DNA of 48,885 nt, taken from NCBI GenBank assembly GCA_018698795.1, contig JABIPG010000237.1:1-48885 (forward strand). The letters run 5' to 3'. Shown here piece by piece: positions 23,446 through 32,392 of the stretch. The notes beneath the pieces are model-generated. The model saw only the letters and a program-made list of their open reading frames with translations. It was not told the origin of the DNA and did not search any database. The first letter of the stretch is position 1, and every line of letters begins with the position of its first letter. Both the position numbers and the translations under genes were made by a program. This stretch comes from Rhodospirillaceae bacterium. Its GTDB lineage: Bacteria > Pseudomonadota > Alphaproteobacteria > Rhodospirillales > Casp-alpha2.

Positions 23446-24157
23446 GGCCGTCATTTTGCTGAGTGGCGGTCTCGATTCCGCCACCATCTCAGCTGTCGCT
23501 CACCGTGACGGGTTTTCCATCGTTGCACTCAGCTTCCGCTACGGTCAGCGCAACTCGGGCGAGCTTGAAGCCGCCAAGGCGGTCGCGCAATCTTCCGGGG
23601 CCGAGCGCCACGTGATCGCCGATATCGATCTTAGGGCCTATGGCGGCTCGGCATTGACGGATGATATCGCCGTACCCAAGGGCCGCGCGGAATCGGAGAT
23701 CGGCGGCGGCATCCCCGTTACTTATGTTCCGGCGCGCAATACGATTTTTCTATCCCACGCCCTGGCCTTGGCCGAGGTCGAGGGTGCAAAGGATATCTTT
23801 ATCGGCGTCAACGCGCTCGATTATTCCGGCTATCCCGATTGCCGGCCCGAATACATAGCGGCCTTTCAGGCCATGGCCAACCTGGCCACCAAAGTCGGTG
23901 TTGAAGACGACGGCGGATTGACTATCCACACGCCGCTAATGCAGCTCACCAAAGCCGGCATTGTTGAGCTTGGCACCGGCCTGGGCGTGGATTACGCGCA
24001 TACGCTCAGCTGCTACGACCCGCCAGACGGCCCACTGGACGGCCCACTGGACGGCCCCCGTGATTTCACCCACTGCGGTGCGTGCGACGCTTGCATGCTG
24101 AGGCGTCGCGGGTTCGAGAAAGCCGGCATTACCGACCCGACAATCTACTTGAATTAG
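23438..24157 (+). CDS. queC: 7-cyano-7-deazaguanine synthase, apparent CTG start
   Basis: A 239-residue enzyme that makes preQ0 from carboxydeazaguanine with ATP and ammonia. The PP-loop SGGLDSAT is at 9-16, SFRYGQRN follows, and [18 protein letters not shown] is typical. Zinc cysteines are in SCYDPP and [14 protein letters not shown]. The first ATG, GTG or TTG in frame is a TTG inside the PP-loop strand (23456), which would remove the KAVILL strand. The only upstream option after the last stop is CTG at 23438, giving the standard [10 protein letters not shown] start. A tandem GPLD insert sits before the last cysteines (24026-24057). Confidence 0.9.
   Translation: MPKAVILLSGGLDSATISAVAHRDGFSIVALSFRYGQRNSGELEAAKAVAQSSGAERHVIADIDLRAYGGSALTDDIAVPKGRAESEIGGGIPVTYVPARNTIFLSHALALAEVEGAKDIFIGVNALDYSGYPDCRPEYIAAFQAMANLATKVGVEDDGGLTIHTPLMQLTKAGIVELGTGLGVDYAHTLSCYDPPDGPLDGPLDGPRDFTHCGACDACMLRRRGFEKAGITDPTIYLN
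24026..24057. repeat. 12-bp tandem repeat in queC
   Basis: Two full copies of gacggcccactg and a third partial copy (gacggccc) encode D-G-P-L repeats placed between the first and second zinc cysteines of QueC. In frame, likely slippage. Confidence 0.8.
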
Positions 24158-24195
24158 CGTCAACGTCTCCGTTGTGCCGCAATCGGTTTATTTAA

Positions 24196-24215
24196 ATTGA
24201 CAATTAATTGTCAAT
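24196..24215. promoter_or_regulatory. Perfect 20-bp palindrome, candidate MarR operator
   Basis: ATTGACAATTAATTGTCAAT is its own reverse complement and contains TTGACA, a consensus -35 hexamer. A second weaker repeat, TGACA-n-TTGTC, follows at 24217-24231. The position 34 bp before the MarR start is typical of autoregulatory sites of this family. Confidence 0.65.
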
Positions 24216-24248
24216 ATGACACTTACTTGTCTTTATAGGAGATGCACC

Positions 24249-24695
24249 ATGAACCACACAGATGCCGGAGCCGCGTTCACCGAGCTTTTATTGGAAGCGT
24301 TCCGTTTCAACGGGGCCTTGTTGGCAGCGGGCGATCAGCTGACATCCGATGTCGGTTTGACGAGTGCACGCTGGCAGGTGATGGGCATGCTCGATGGACG
24401 CGCCGCACCGGTGCCGAACATTGCGCGCGAGATGGGTCTGACCCGCCAAGGCGTTCAACGCACGGTCAACATTCTCGAGAAAGAAGGATTGGTCGAGCTG
24501 CGCGAGAACCCTCACCACAAACGCGCGAAACTGGTCGCGTTATCGCCGGAGGGGCGCCGACGCCTCACCCTTGTGGCCAACGACCAAGCCCAGTGGGCCA
24601 ACACCATGACCGATGATGCGGATGCCGCCCAATTGCGTGCTGCACTCAACGTCATTCGTACACTCAGAATCAAAATCGAAAAGGAGACCGCATGA
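24249..24695 (+). CDS. MarR-family transcriptional regulator
   Basis: A 148-residue protein with a winged helix-turn-helix: LTSARWQVMGML, VPNIAREMGLTRQGVQRTVN (recognition helix) and the wing LVELRENPHHKRAKLVALS. It starts at ATG 24249 with GGAG upstream. MarR proteins usually repress their own operon and release on binding a small phenolic or other ligand; the downstream membrane genes are the probable targets. A perfect 20-bp palindrome overlaps its promoter region. The next gene overlaps its stop (ATGA). Confidence 0.9.
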   Translation: MNHTDAGAAFTELLLEAFRFNGALLAAGDQLTSDVGLTSARWQVMGMLDGRAAPVPNIAREMGLTRQGVQRTVNILEKEGLVELRENPHHKRAKLVALSPEGRRRLTLVANDQAQWANTMTDDADAAQLRAALNVIRTLRIKIEKETA

Positions 24696-25192
24696 TGCGG
24701 AAGCTAACCCGTACTATCCATATCCTGGCCGTATGCATATTCGTCGGTTCTATACCGGCCCACATTGTGCTCGGACAACTGGCCAACAGCCATTTGATTG
24801 GTGGCGGAACAATGGAGACATTTGCCGCCTACCAGCAAGCCAAATACGGATTGACCATTGGGCTGACGACCGCCGGCATCATTCTTACGCTACTGAGTGG
24901 CGTTGCGCTGGTGATTAGGCGCAAGCCACTGCTCCGGCAAAATTGGTTGCGCGCCAAGCTTTGCGTCGTGGCCGCGATCGCCATCAATGGCGCCGCCGTG
25001 CTGACGCCGCTGGCCGAGCAGATGCGGGATCTGGCCGTTGCGGCTGTCGAAACCGGTGCCTTGGACGCCGCGTTTCACGCCGCCGAAAACACAGAGGCCA
25101 TTGCCGGTGCGATAAATCTGGCACTAATCGTTGTCGCCATTGCTCTGGCTGTATTTAAACCGCAGCTCCGCATCCGGGCGGAGGCCGCATAG
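24692..25192 (+). CDS. Small integral membrane protein (DUF2269-like)
   Basis: A 166-residue protein with four hydrophobic segments and a short soluble loop (EQMRDLAVAAVETGALDAAFHAAE). It starts with basic MMRKLTRTIHILAVCIFVGS. The layout resembles DUF2269 proteins, which have no known activity. It is coupled to the MarR gene (ATGA). Co-regulation with the next gene suggests a two-part membrane complex, which is inference. Confidence 0.65.
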   Translation: MMRKLTRTIHILAVCIFVGSIPAHIVLGQLANSHLIGGGTMETFAAYQQAKYGLTIGLTTAGIILTLLSGVALVIRRKPLLRQNWLRAKLCVVAAIAINGAAVLTPLAEQMRDLAVAAVETGALDAAFHAAENTEAIAGAINLALIVVAIALAVFKPQLRIRAEAA

Positions 25193-25193
25193 G

Positions 25194-25790
25194 ATGGACG
25201 CGTTCACGCTGCTTCGGTTCGCTCACCTGATCGGCCTGACCCTGATGGGCGCGGGATTGATTGGTGTTTTCGTTTGCGACATGCGCTCGCGTCAGACCCG
25301 CGATCTCCTTCAATTTGGGCAATTGGTGTCGTTGATCGGCGTTTTCTATGATGGCGTGGTCGTACCGGGCGCTTTGTTGCTGATGGCCAGCGGCACATGG
25401 CTGATCATCGAGTTCTACGAGGGATGGGAGTTCCTCGACGTACCGTGGCTTGCCGGCATGGTCGGACTGTTCGCGTTTGAGTTCATTGAAGGCAATACCA
25501 TCACGCGGATTTTCTTTGTGCGCTTGCGCCGGCTGAGCCGCGACGCCGCCAACAAAGGCGAATGGACACCCGAACTCATCCGTGCCCGCGGCGAACAGCT
25601 GGCTTCGTTCACGCATTTTCTCGATCTGCCCATGCTGTTGGTCATTGTCTCGCTGGGCGCCTTGCGGCCGGACGATTGGACGCAATTTTTTATTGGTTCC
25701 GCCCTCGCCATTGCCGTGGCTGGCGTGCTCAATATCACCGTGCCGCGGCTCTATCCGTGGAATGAAACACCATCAAATAATGCGGGCTAA
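25194..25790 (+). CDS. Integral membrane protein (DUF2269-like)
   Basis: A 198-residue protein with about five membrane segments: MDAFTLLRFAHLIGLTLMGA at the start, GVFYDGVVVPGALLLMASG, WLAGMVGLFAFEFIEGN and a last segment FFIGSALAIAVAGVLNI. The FAHLIG motif recalls histidine-bearing heme-binding or DUF2269 proteins. It starts 1 bp after the previous gene's stop. Third gene of the MarR operon; no function known. Confidence 0.65.
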   Translation: MDAFTLLRFAHLIGLTLMGAGLIGVFVCDMRSRQTRDLLQFGQLVSLIGVFYDGVVVPGALLLMASGTWLIIEFYEGWEFLDVPWLAGMVGLFAFEFIEGNTITRIFFVRLRRLSRDAANKGEWTPELIRARGEQLASFTHFLDLPMLLVIVSLGALRPDDWTQFFIGSALAIAVAGVLNITVPRLYPWNETPSNNAG

Positions 25791-25924
25791 AACGAGTTCC
25801 ATGCGCATCAGCAATGTGTGTTGCATGGAGGATGTGGCCTGATAAGTTGTCGCCGCCGCAGGCGACGGGAGGACATCCACCATCCACCATCCGGCTTGTT
25901 GCGAAATATTCACGGAGGGAACAC

Positions 25925-26881
25925 ATGAAAATTTGGAAACCACTCGGCGCATCCGCAGCAGTTCTAGCGCTTGCTGCGACAACCGCGCAGGCGGAAACAC
26001 GCGTCACCTACAAGTCGGCGAAAACCACGTCGTCCTATTACCAGATGGCCGTGCAGATCGCCGAAGCCATGAAAAAGGGCTCAAACGGCGGTATCATCGT
26101 CACCGTTGAAGAGAGCCAGGGCTCTGTCCAGAACGTCAAAGAAGCGGCCGTTCGGTCGGGCAACTACGTGTTCACCACGCCGCCGGTGCTGGTGAAGCTG
26201 GCACAAAACGGCGCGGCGATGTTCAAAGCCAAGCCCAACCCGAAATTCAAGGAAATCCGCGCCCTATTCCCGATCCCGTCGCTGACCATGCACTTCGTCA
26301 TGCGCAAAGACGCGGGCGTTAAAACATTTGCCGATCTGGCCGGTAAAACCATGCTCATCGGCAAGGGCTCGTTCGGCGCCAAGGAAGGTGCCAAGTATCT
26401 CAAGCTATTCGGGCTTGAGGGCAAAGTGAAACTCGCCAATGTTGAGCTCAACGCCGCCGTCAGCGCGCTTAAGAACAAGCAGATCGACGGTTTTGTTACC
26501 GCCGGATCGTGGCCCGCGCCGAACGTCATCGAAGCCGCCGCCTCCACCGGTGTTACGTTGCTGTCGTTGAACGACGAACAAGTGAAGAAAACCAAGCGCA
26601 CCAAGCTGCTTATCCCCAGCGGCACCTATGCCGGCGTTAGCTCCGGCACCGTGACCACGTCGCTGCCGGTTGTCGCGCACACCACCACCGCCATGAGCAA
26701 TGATACCGCCTATGCGATCACCAAAACCTATTGGCAGCAGAAGAAAGCCATGGGCGCTGATCATGCCTGGTGGAACGGCGTGTCGGGCGAGCTGTTGGTC
26801 AATGTCTACGGCAAACTGCATCCGGGCGCGTTGAAATACTACAACGAAGCCGGCATCAAGGTGCCTGCGGCGATCCGCTAA
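25925..26881 (+). CDS. TAXI-family TRAP transporter substrate-binding protein
   Basis: A 318-residue periplasmic protein with signal peptide MKIWKPLGASAAVLALAAT ending at AQA. The mature part has YKSAKTTSSYYQMAVQIAEA, TVEESQGSVQNVKEAAVRSG and the usual LPVVAHTTTAMSNDTAY near the end, all TAXI features. TAXI proteins bind dicarboxylates or amino acids such as glutamate. GGAGGG lies upstream of the ATG. It precedes the fused permease by 21 bp. Ligand unknown. The 130 bp ahead hold a 6-bp-stem hairpin (25849-25866). Confidence 0.9.
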   Translation: MKIWKPLGASAAVLALAATTAQAETRVTYKSAKTTSSYYQMAVQIAEAMKKGSNGGIIVTVEESQGSVQNVKEAAVRSGNYVFTTPPVLVKLAQNGAAMFKAKPNPKFKEIRALFPIPSLTMHFVMRKDAGVKTFADLAGKTMLIGKGSFGAKEGAKYLKLFGLEGKVKLANVELNAAVSALKNKQIDGFVTAGSWPAPNVIEAAASTGVTLLSLNDEQVKKTKRTKLLIPSGTYAGVSSGTVTTSLPVVAHTTTAMSNDTAYAITKTYWQQKKAMGADHAWWNGVSGELLVNVYGKLHPGALKYYNEAGIKVPAAIR

Positions 26882-26902
26882 GCGGACCGGTCAATTGATG
26901 TG

Positions 26903-28669
26903 ATGACGGTGCCCAAACGCCTTATATTTTCGGCCTTGGGCACCGTTTCCATCGCTTTTCATATCGGACTGATTTTTTCCGGTCTGGTGCCAAATCTGGT
27001 TGCCCGACCGCTGCATCTCGTGCTCGCCTTGCCTTGGATATTTCTGTTCACGGCCGAAACGCGGCGCGGTCTTATCGTCGGTGCGGTGTGGGCACTGGCG
27101 GGCATCAGTTGCAGTCTATATATCGTCGCCAACGAGGCGGCGCTTTCCGATCAGTACGGCGCTCTCGAGGGCTCTTACCAGTTGGCCATGGCCATTATCA
27201 TTTTGGCCGTCGTTCTGGAAATGGCCCGGCGCGCCATCGGTTGGCCGCTGCCATTGGTGGCCGCCATCGCGCTCGCCTACGGGCTGCTTGGCCAATACCT
27301 GCCCGGTGAGTTCGGCCATCCAGGTCTGCCGGTGGAGAGTTTCCTGGGCACGCTAACCATTGCCGAAGGCGGCATTTGGGGCAGCCTGACCGGTATCTCC
27401 GTCAATATCGTCGCCATCTTTGTGATCATGGGGGCGGTGCTGAACGCTGGCGAAGCGGGCCAGGGCTTCATGAATTTGGCTGCCGCTGCGGCGGGTCGAT
27501 TAAAGGGTGGTGCGGCGAAAGTCTCGGTATTGTCGTCAGCGTTTTTCGGCTCCATATCGGGCTCGGCATCGGCCAACGTGGCGTCCACCGGCGCCATAAC
27601 GCTCCCGGCCATGCGCAAACTCGGCTATCCGCCCGCACTTGCCGGTGCGGTGGAGGCGGTCGCGTCATCGGGCGGGCAGATCATGCCGCCACTGATGGGT
27701 GCGGGCGCGTTCGTCATGGTGGAACTGACCGGCATTCCCTACACCGGTATTGTCGCCGCCGCCCTGTTGCCGGCAATCTTGTATTTCGCTGCGGTGTGGA
27801 TCGGCATCAACGCCTTCGCCGCCCGCTATGAGTTGGCCGGGCTGTCCAAGGAAGATCAGCCGCCGACAAAAATCGTGGTGATAACGGCTTTGTTTTTCGC
27901 TGTGCCGTTTACCGTACTGCTCGAGCGTATGTTCATCGGCGGGTTCACGCCGCAATTTGCCGCTTGCGTGGCGATATTGGCGGCCTTCGTGATGTTGTTG
28001 TTAGATGCGCGGTTGACGTTTTCATGGCCGCGCACGCTGGAGCGGATGGAGGCCGTCGCGACCAACGCCGGCAAGCAGATCGCCATGATCGCAGCGATCA
28101 TCGTCTGCGCGTCGATCGTCATCGGTGTTTTGGGCCAGACCGGGCTGGGCGTGAAAATCACGTCGCTGATTTTGTCTGCGTCCGGCGATGCGTTGTGGCC
28201 GGCATTGCTATTGACGGCGCTGGCTTGTCTGATTTTGGGCATGGAGGTGCCGACCACGGCGGCCTACGTGATTTGCATTTCTGTTGCCGGACCGGCGTTG
28301 CAGTCGCTGGGATTGGCGCCCTTGCAGGCGCACTTGTTCGTCTTTTGGTTTGCGCTGCTCTCGACCATCACGCCGCCGGTTTGCGGCGCAGTGTTTATTG
28401 CCGCCGGCATGGTCGAGGAGAATTGGCTGCGCGTCGCGGGCCACGCCATGCTGCTGGGGATCGGGCTCTATCTAATCCCGCTCGGCATGATCGCCAACCC
28501 GGCATTGATCGCGCTTGAGACCGATACCGCTATGGCATTGCTATCGGCGGGAAAAATCGGCGTCGGGCTCGGCTCCATCTCGTTCGGCATCATCGCGCCG
28601 AAACCAATATGGATACGCGCCGCCTTGGTGGTGTTCGGGCTGGTCGTGTTATTTGTCCAACTGCCGTAA
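26903..28669 (+). CDS. TRAP transporter fused permease (4TM/12TM)
   Basis: A 588-residue membrane protein with the fused small (DctQ-like) and large (DctM-like) permease parts that accompany TAXI binding proteins. The large part carries GSISGSASANVASTGAITLP and GAVEAVASSGGQIMPPLMGA, the signatures of DctM. It uses a sodium or proton gradient. The start is ATG 26903 (an in-frame GTG is 3 bp earlier). Its 3' end overlaps the leftward acyl-CoA ligase by 21 bp. Confidence 0.9.
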   Translation: MTVPKRLIFSALGTVSIAFHIGLIFSGLVPNLVARPLHLVLALPWIFLFTAETRRGLIVGAVWALAGISCSLYIVANEAALSDQYGALEGSYQLAMAIIILAVVLEMARRAIGWPLPLVAAIALAYGLLGQYLPGEFGHPGLPVESFLGTLTIAEGGIWGSLTGISVNIVAIFVIMGAVLNAGEAGQGFMNLAAAAAGRLKGGAAKVSVLSSAFFGSISGSASANVASTGAITLPAMRKLGYPPALAGAVEAVASSGGQIMPPLMGAGAFVMVELTGIPYTGIVAAALLPAILYFAAVWIGINAFAARYELAGLSKEDQPPTKIVVITALFFAVPFTVLLERMFIGGFTPQFAACVAILAAFVMLLLDARLTFSWPRTLERMEAVATNAGKQIAMIAAIIVCASIVIGVLGQTGLGVKITSLILSASGDALWPALLLTALACLILGMEVPTTAAYVICISVAGPALQSLGLAPLQAHLFVFWFALLSTITPPVCGAVFIAAGMVEENWLRVAGHAMLLGIGLYLIPLGMIANPALIALETDTAMALLSAGKIGVGLGSISFGIIAPKPIWIRAALVVFGLVVLFVQLP

Positions 28670-30142
28670 TTCGGTTTTCAGCACCTTGCCGTAGTTGTTT
28701 TTTGGCAAAGCCTCCAAGCGCACGTAGGCCTTGGGGCGTTTGAAGCGCGCGATGCGGTTCAAACACAGCTCATCAAGCTCCGCCTCAGGCGCATCGCCGA
28801 CCACGTAGGCGACGATGATCTCACCCCATTCGGGATGCGGCCTGCCGATCACCGAGACTTCGCGAAGGTCCGGATGCTCGAGCAAAACCTCCTCCACTTC
28901 GCGTGGATAAATGTTGGAGCCGCCCGAGATGATCACGTCCTTGGCGCGGTCTTTCAGCGTCAAAAAACCGTTTTCGTCCATGGCGCCGAGATCACCGGTG
29001 TGCAGCCAGCCGCCCTTGAGCGTCTCGGCACTAGCTTCGGGATTGTTCCAGTAACCCTTCATCACCGCGTCACCGGCAACCAGAATTTCGCCGGTCTCGC
29101 CCGGCGGCAATGTGCGGTCGTCGGCATCGGCGACCCGCACCGCCACCGCCGAGTTAGCAATGCCCACAGACGCCAATCGCTCCGCCCAGCGCGGATGGTT
29201 TTTATCGGCGACGGTTTGGCGGTTGCATACCGTGATTGTCATGGGGCTTTCGCCTTGGCCGTAGATTTGCACCAAGCACGGGCCGAAACGCTGCAGCGCG
29301 GCGCGGGCATCCTCCACGTACATCGGTCCGCCACCATAGCTGATAGCGCGAAAACCTTGCCTCGGCGGGTCGGCGGGGCATTCAGTCATACGCTTGACCA
29401 TGGTGGGAGCCGCAAACAGCGATGTGCCCGGCCATACATCGGCGAGACGGAAAATCTCCTCGGGTTCGAAACCACCCGATTCGGGCACCACATTGCACGC
29501 TGCCGCCAGCACATGGGGCACCATGTAAATGCCCGACCCATGACTCATGGGCGCGGCATGGACAATGGCGTCACCGGGGTCGACCGGATCGATGTCGCTA
29601 TGATAGGCAAGCGCCATGGCGTAGAGGTTGCGGTGCGTCAGCATGGCGCCCTTGGGCCTGCCGGTAGTGCCTGACGTGTAGAACAGCCACGCCAGATCGT
29701 CGGGTGCCGCTTCGGCAAGCACTGAGGGACGTACAAAAAGTTTGTCGTAATCGTCGCCGCCGAAAACGATGAGATGCTCTAGAACTTCCGGCGCGTGCGC
29801 ATCCACGGCTGCGGCCAGCTCAGGCCCGACCAAGCACACCCGCGCACCGGAATGCTCAAGGATATAGCCCAGCTCTGCACCGTGCAGTTTGGCATTGGCC
29901 GGCACAGCGGCAAACCCGCCCCACCAGATGCCGTACATGGCCTCAACGTAAGCCGGGCGGTTTTTGGAGCAAATAGCAACCCGGTCGCCGGGCTTGAGGC
30001 CCAAATCCGCTAGACCGCCAGCCAGCTTCGAGGCGCGCGCCGCCAATGTAGCATAATCGTGCACCACGGCTTCGCCCAGCGCCACGGCGGGGTTGGAAGG
30101 AAACGCCTTGCCGGCGCGCTCAAGCCAAAGGGCCAGGTTCAT
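28649..30142 (-). CDS. Acyl-CoA ligase (AMP-dependent synthetase)
   Basis: A 497-residue ANL enzyme that activates a carboxylic acid with ATP and CoA. The P-loop-like motif is LFYTSGTTGRPKGAMLTH; ISYGGGPMYVED and YGQGESPMTI follow; the hinge and core motif are WLHTGDLGAMDENGFL and KDVIISGGSNIYPREVEEVL. The catalytic lysine lies near the C terminus in LPKNNYGKVLKTEL. Substrate (fatty or aromatic acid) is unknown. Next to OsmC on the same strand with 11 bp between. Confidence 0.9.
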   Translation of the reverse strand: MNLALWLERAGKAFPSNPAVALGEAVVHDYATLAARASKLAGGLADLGLKPGDRVAICSKNRPAYVEAMYGIWWGGFAAVPANAKLHGAELGYILEHSGARVCLVGPELAAAVDAHAPEVLEHLIVFGGDDYDKLFVRPSVLAEAAPDDLAWLFYTSGTTGRPKGAMLTHRNLYAMALAYHSDIDPVDPGDAIVHAAPMSHGSGIYMVPHVLAAACNVVPESGGFEPEEIFRLADVWPGTSLFAAPTMVKRMTECPADPPRQGFRAISYGGGPMYVEDARAALQRFGPCLVQIYGQGESPMTITVCNRQTVADKNHPRWAERLASVGIANSAVAVRVADADDRTLPPGETGEILVAGDAVMKGYWNNPEASAETLKGGWLHTGDLGAMDENGFLTLKDRAKDVIISGGSNIYPREVEEVLLEHPDLREVSVIGRPHPEWGEIIVAYVVGDAPEAELDELCLNRIARFKRPKAYVRLEALPKNNYGKVLKTELRQLDK

Positions 30143-30153
30143 GTCGGTGCTCG

Positions 30154-30570
30154 TCAGTCCGCCGCCACGACCTCAGTCGAGGTGGTGATTTCAGCGGTCA
30201 TGCCAATCATCTTGGACGCCGAACAATATTTCTCCACCGACAGCCGGACAGCTTCTTCCGCCTTGGCCAGCGGCACGTCGCCTTTCACCGTAAAGGCCAT
30301 GTGGACTTTGGTGAATACCGCCGGCACCGCGTCGGCGCGCTCGGCCTCCATGTCGCAGATCACGTCCGCTACCGCCAGGCGCATCTTTTTCAAGATAGAG
30401 ACCACATCGTAACTGGAACACCCGCCCATTCCCATCAGCACAACCTCCATGGGCGAAGCACCAACGCGCGTCGCCCCTTCCATAGCCGATGCTTCCATGA
30501 TGATTGACTGGCCGCTTTGCGTGCCGCCGATGAACCGTAGACCGCCGGCCCAATCCACCCGTGCTTTCAT
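30154..30570 (-). CDS. OsmC/Ohr-family protein
   Basis: A 138-residue OsmC-like protein with the two conserved cysteines, C51 in MGMGGCSSYDV and C116 in VEKYCSASKMI, which act as peroxidatic and resolving thiols in the family. GGAGG precedes the ATG. It probably reduces organic or other peroxides with a dithiol partner. It is the YhfA-like branch judging by GGCSSYDVV. Operon with the acyl-CoA ligase is likely. Confidence 0.88.
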   Translation of the reverse strand: MKARVDWAGGLRFIGGTQSGQSIIMEASAMEGATRVGASPMEVVLMGMGGCSSYDVVSILKKMRLAVADVICDMEAERADAVPAVFTKVHMAFTVKGDVPLAKAEEAVRLSVEKYCSASKMIGMTAEITTSTEVVAAD

Positions 30571-30647
30571 TTTTTTCGCCTCCGAAATTACCGGCGAAAA
30601 TTACCAGCCCCTAGCCGGGACTGCAAAGACGATGGTGGCGGCTTGGA

Positions 30648-31106
30648 TTATTTGACGCGGATGCGGTAATTGATGGTTGGGTTGAACGGGCATGAATAGA
30701 CGTAGTCGCCTTCCACCAGATTTACCGTGAAACTCTTGCTTTGGCCTTTGTGAATGCCGCCGCCTGACACGCGTGGCATGAACGGCATCAAATCGCGGTC
30801 GGCGGCGCGGAGATAGAACCCGAGTTCATAGGGCACATCGGTGTTGCGCACTTCGAAGGTGTATTCGCCGGGTGCAAGGTCCAACGGCTTGTGGCCCTTG
30901 AGGCGGGATTTCCGCGTGCTCTTATTGTAGGTGCGGCATTCCTTCGCCGACATCGGCTTGATGCCCAAGTCTTTGCCCTCGGGTTCAACAAACTGACAGC
31001 CGGTTTGCGTCAAGGTGATCAGCGGATTGCCGGCCACAACCTGGCTGCCACTCGCGATGACACCCAGCAACGCCAGCGCCCCCAATCCGTATGCCCATCG
31101 AAACAT
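30648..31106 (-). CDS. Secreted cupredoxin-like protein of unknown function
   Basis: A 152-residue protein with signal peptide MFRWAYGLGALALLGVIAS. The mature part ends in VEGDYVYSCPFNPTINYRIRVK, which looks like the last strand and loop of a plastocyanin fold; C-x-F-N-P stands where copper ligands are found, but the full His-Cys-His set is not seen. Two other cysteines (GCQF and KECRTY) may form a disulfide. No copper binding can be claimed. Function unknown. Confidence 0.6.
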   Translation of the reverse strand: MFRWAYGLGALALLGVIASGSQVVAGNPLITLTQTGCQFVEPEGKDLGIKPMSAKECRTYNKSTRKSRLKGHKPLDLAPGEYTFEVRNTDVPYELGFYLRAADRDLMPFMPRVSGGGIHKGQSKSFTVNLVEGDYVYSCPFNPTINYRIRVK

Positions 31107-31223
31107 CCTTCGGCCCCCCTTTTGCCTCGGGTCGTGACCACCACATGCGGGATTCTTAGAACCAAGTCAACGCGACGGCCCTTGATCTCACGGGCTCGTG
31201 TTTAAAGGTGAAAACTCGCCAGT

Positions 31224-31862
31224 TTAGGCGTCTACCGCAAACTCGATCCGCTTGAGGCCGATGATCGTCGCCAGCATGACTAATATGAGGCCGAACACCT
31301 GCAGGTAGACGGCGATGGTCGTCAGTTCCGCCGCTTTACGGCGTAGCCCCGCCAGTTCGCGATCGATGGCTTGTTCACGCGCCCGCAATCGGGTGTGCTT
31401 CTTGTTGACCACGCCCAACAGACGGACAAATTCGCGCGCGATTTTCAACCGCGCCGGGCCATCGCCGCCGCGTGCTTCGGTAGCCAAGGCCTCGAACTTA
31501 AAGGCGACCTCATCGAAATCGGCTCCGGCATCGTGTTTCAGCATCGAGACCAATGCGATCTCGTAGGCACGCAGCGCTTCTTCGCTCAAGTGCGTCCGCC
31601 CGGCTTCATCCGTGGCAAGCCCCTCGAGCGCCGTATAGAGCGTATTGAGGTCCCGCAGGCGTACGGCTTCGCGCCGCGTATCGGCGACCAAGACAACCTC
31701 GTTCAACAATTTGGCGCGCTCTTCGGCCATGACGCCAGCCTGGCTGTGGCGCTCACCGGCCCATTGCTGATTGAGGATGACCGAGAAAACCGCGAACAGC
31801 GTGCCGATGATGGCCAGCACCGTATCCGTCGAACATAAAATGCGCCACGCAGACGACTTCAT
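31224..31862 (-). CDS. Unknown membrane protein with two TM segments and a coiled coil
   Basis: A 212-residue protein: one membrane segment near residues 13-30 (TVLAIIGTLFAVFSVIL), a long polar helical region with coiled-coil character (RLRAREQAIDRELAGLRRKAAEL) and a C-terminal membrane segment (VYLQVFGLILVMLATIIGL). No family was recognised. It sits between the cupredoxin-like gene and queF. Confidence 0.6.
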   Translation of the reverse strand: MKSSAWRILCSTDTVLAIIGTLFAVFSVILNQQWAGERHSQAGVMAEERAKLLNEVVLVADTRREAVRLRDLNTLYTALEGLATDEAGRTHLSEEALRAYEIALVSMLKHDAGADFDEVAFKFEALATEARGGDGPARLKIAREFVRLLGVVNKKHTRLRAREQAIDRELAGLRRKAAELTTIAVYLQVFGLILVMLATIIGLKRIEFAVDA

Positions 31863-31888
31863 TTCCCCACCCCCTCAATTTCCCTACT

Positions 31889-32353
31889 TCAGCCGCGCCC
31901 TCTGTAGGGTGCCACGCCCTGATCCGGCAGCCACAAACCTTCAGGCGGATCGCCGGTTTGGTAAAAAACATCAATCGGCATGCCGCCGCGTGGATACCAA
32001 TAGCCGCCGATGCGCAGCCATTTGGGACTGATCGCGTCTTCGATGCGCTTGGCCACCGTGAGCGTGCAATCTTCGTGGAACGACGGGTGATTGCGGAACG
32101 CCCCCAAAAACAATTTCAACGACTTACTCTCAACAATGGCGTCTTCCGGTACGTAATCGATAACAAAATGCGCGAAGTCCGGCTGCCCGGTCACGGGACA
32201 CAACGACGTAAACTCAGGCGCCGTAAACCGCACCAGATAGTCGGTCTCCTGATGCGGATTGGGCACCGCTTCCAAAACGGCGTCGTCGGGGTTATCCGGG
32301 ACTTCACCATCTCCGCCCAGTTGCGTCAGGTTTTCATAGATTCCGTTACTCAT
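31889..32353 (-). CDS. queF: NADPH-dependent preQ1 synthase (7-cyano-7-deazaguanine reductase)
   Basis: A 154-residue QueF of the short, unimodular type. The nucleophile Cys52 lies in [13 protein letters not shown] with Asp59, the NADPH-binding motif ESKSLKLF follows, and FHEDC supplies His/Glu. It reduces preQ0 to preQ1. The ATG at 32353 (MSNGIYENL) is preferred; one two codons earlier exists. It lies 8 kb from the queG/yhhQ/queC group. Confidence 0.95.
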   Translation of the reverse strand: MSNGIYENLTQLGGDGEVPDNPDDAVLEAVPNPHQETDYLVRFTAPEFTSLCPVTGQPDFAHFVIDYVPEDAIVESKSLKLFLGAFRNHPSFHEDCTLTVAKRIEDAISPKWLRIGGYWYPRGGMPIDVFYQTGDPPEGLWLPDQGVAPYRGRG

Positions 32354-32392
32354 GATCATATCGTTCGCTATCGTTCACCAATGAGCCATGGT

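Noticed and set aside
25849-25866. 6-bp-stem hairpin ahead of the TAXI gene as a riboswitch or terminator
   Set aside because: Stem is short, GC-rich and lacks a T tract; too weak to annotate as a regulatory element.
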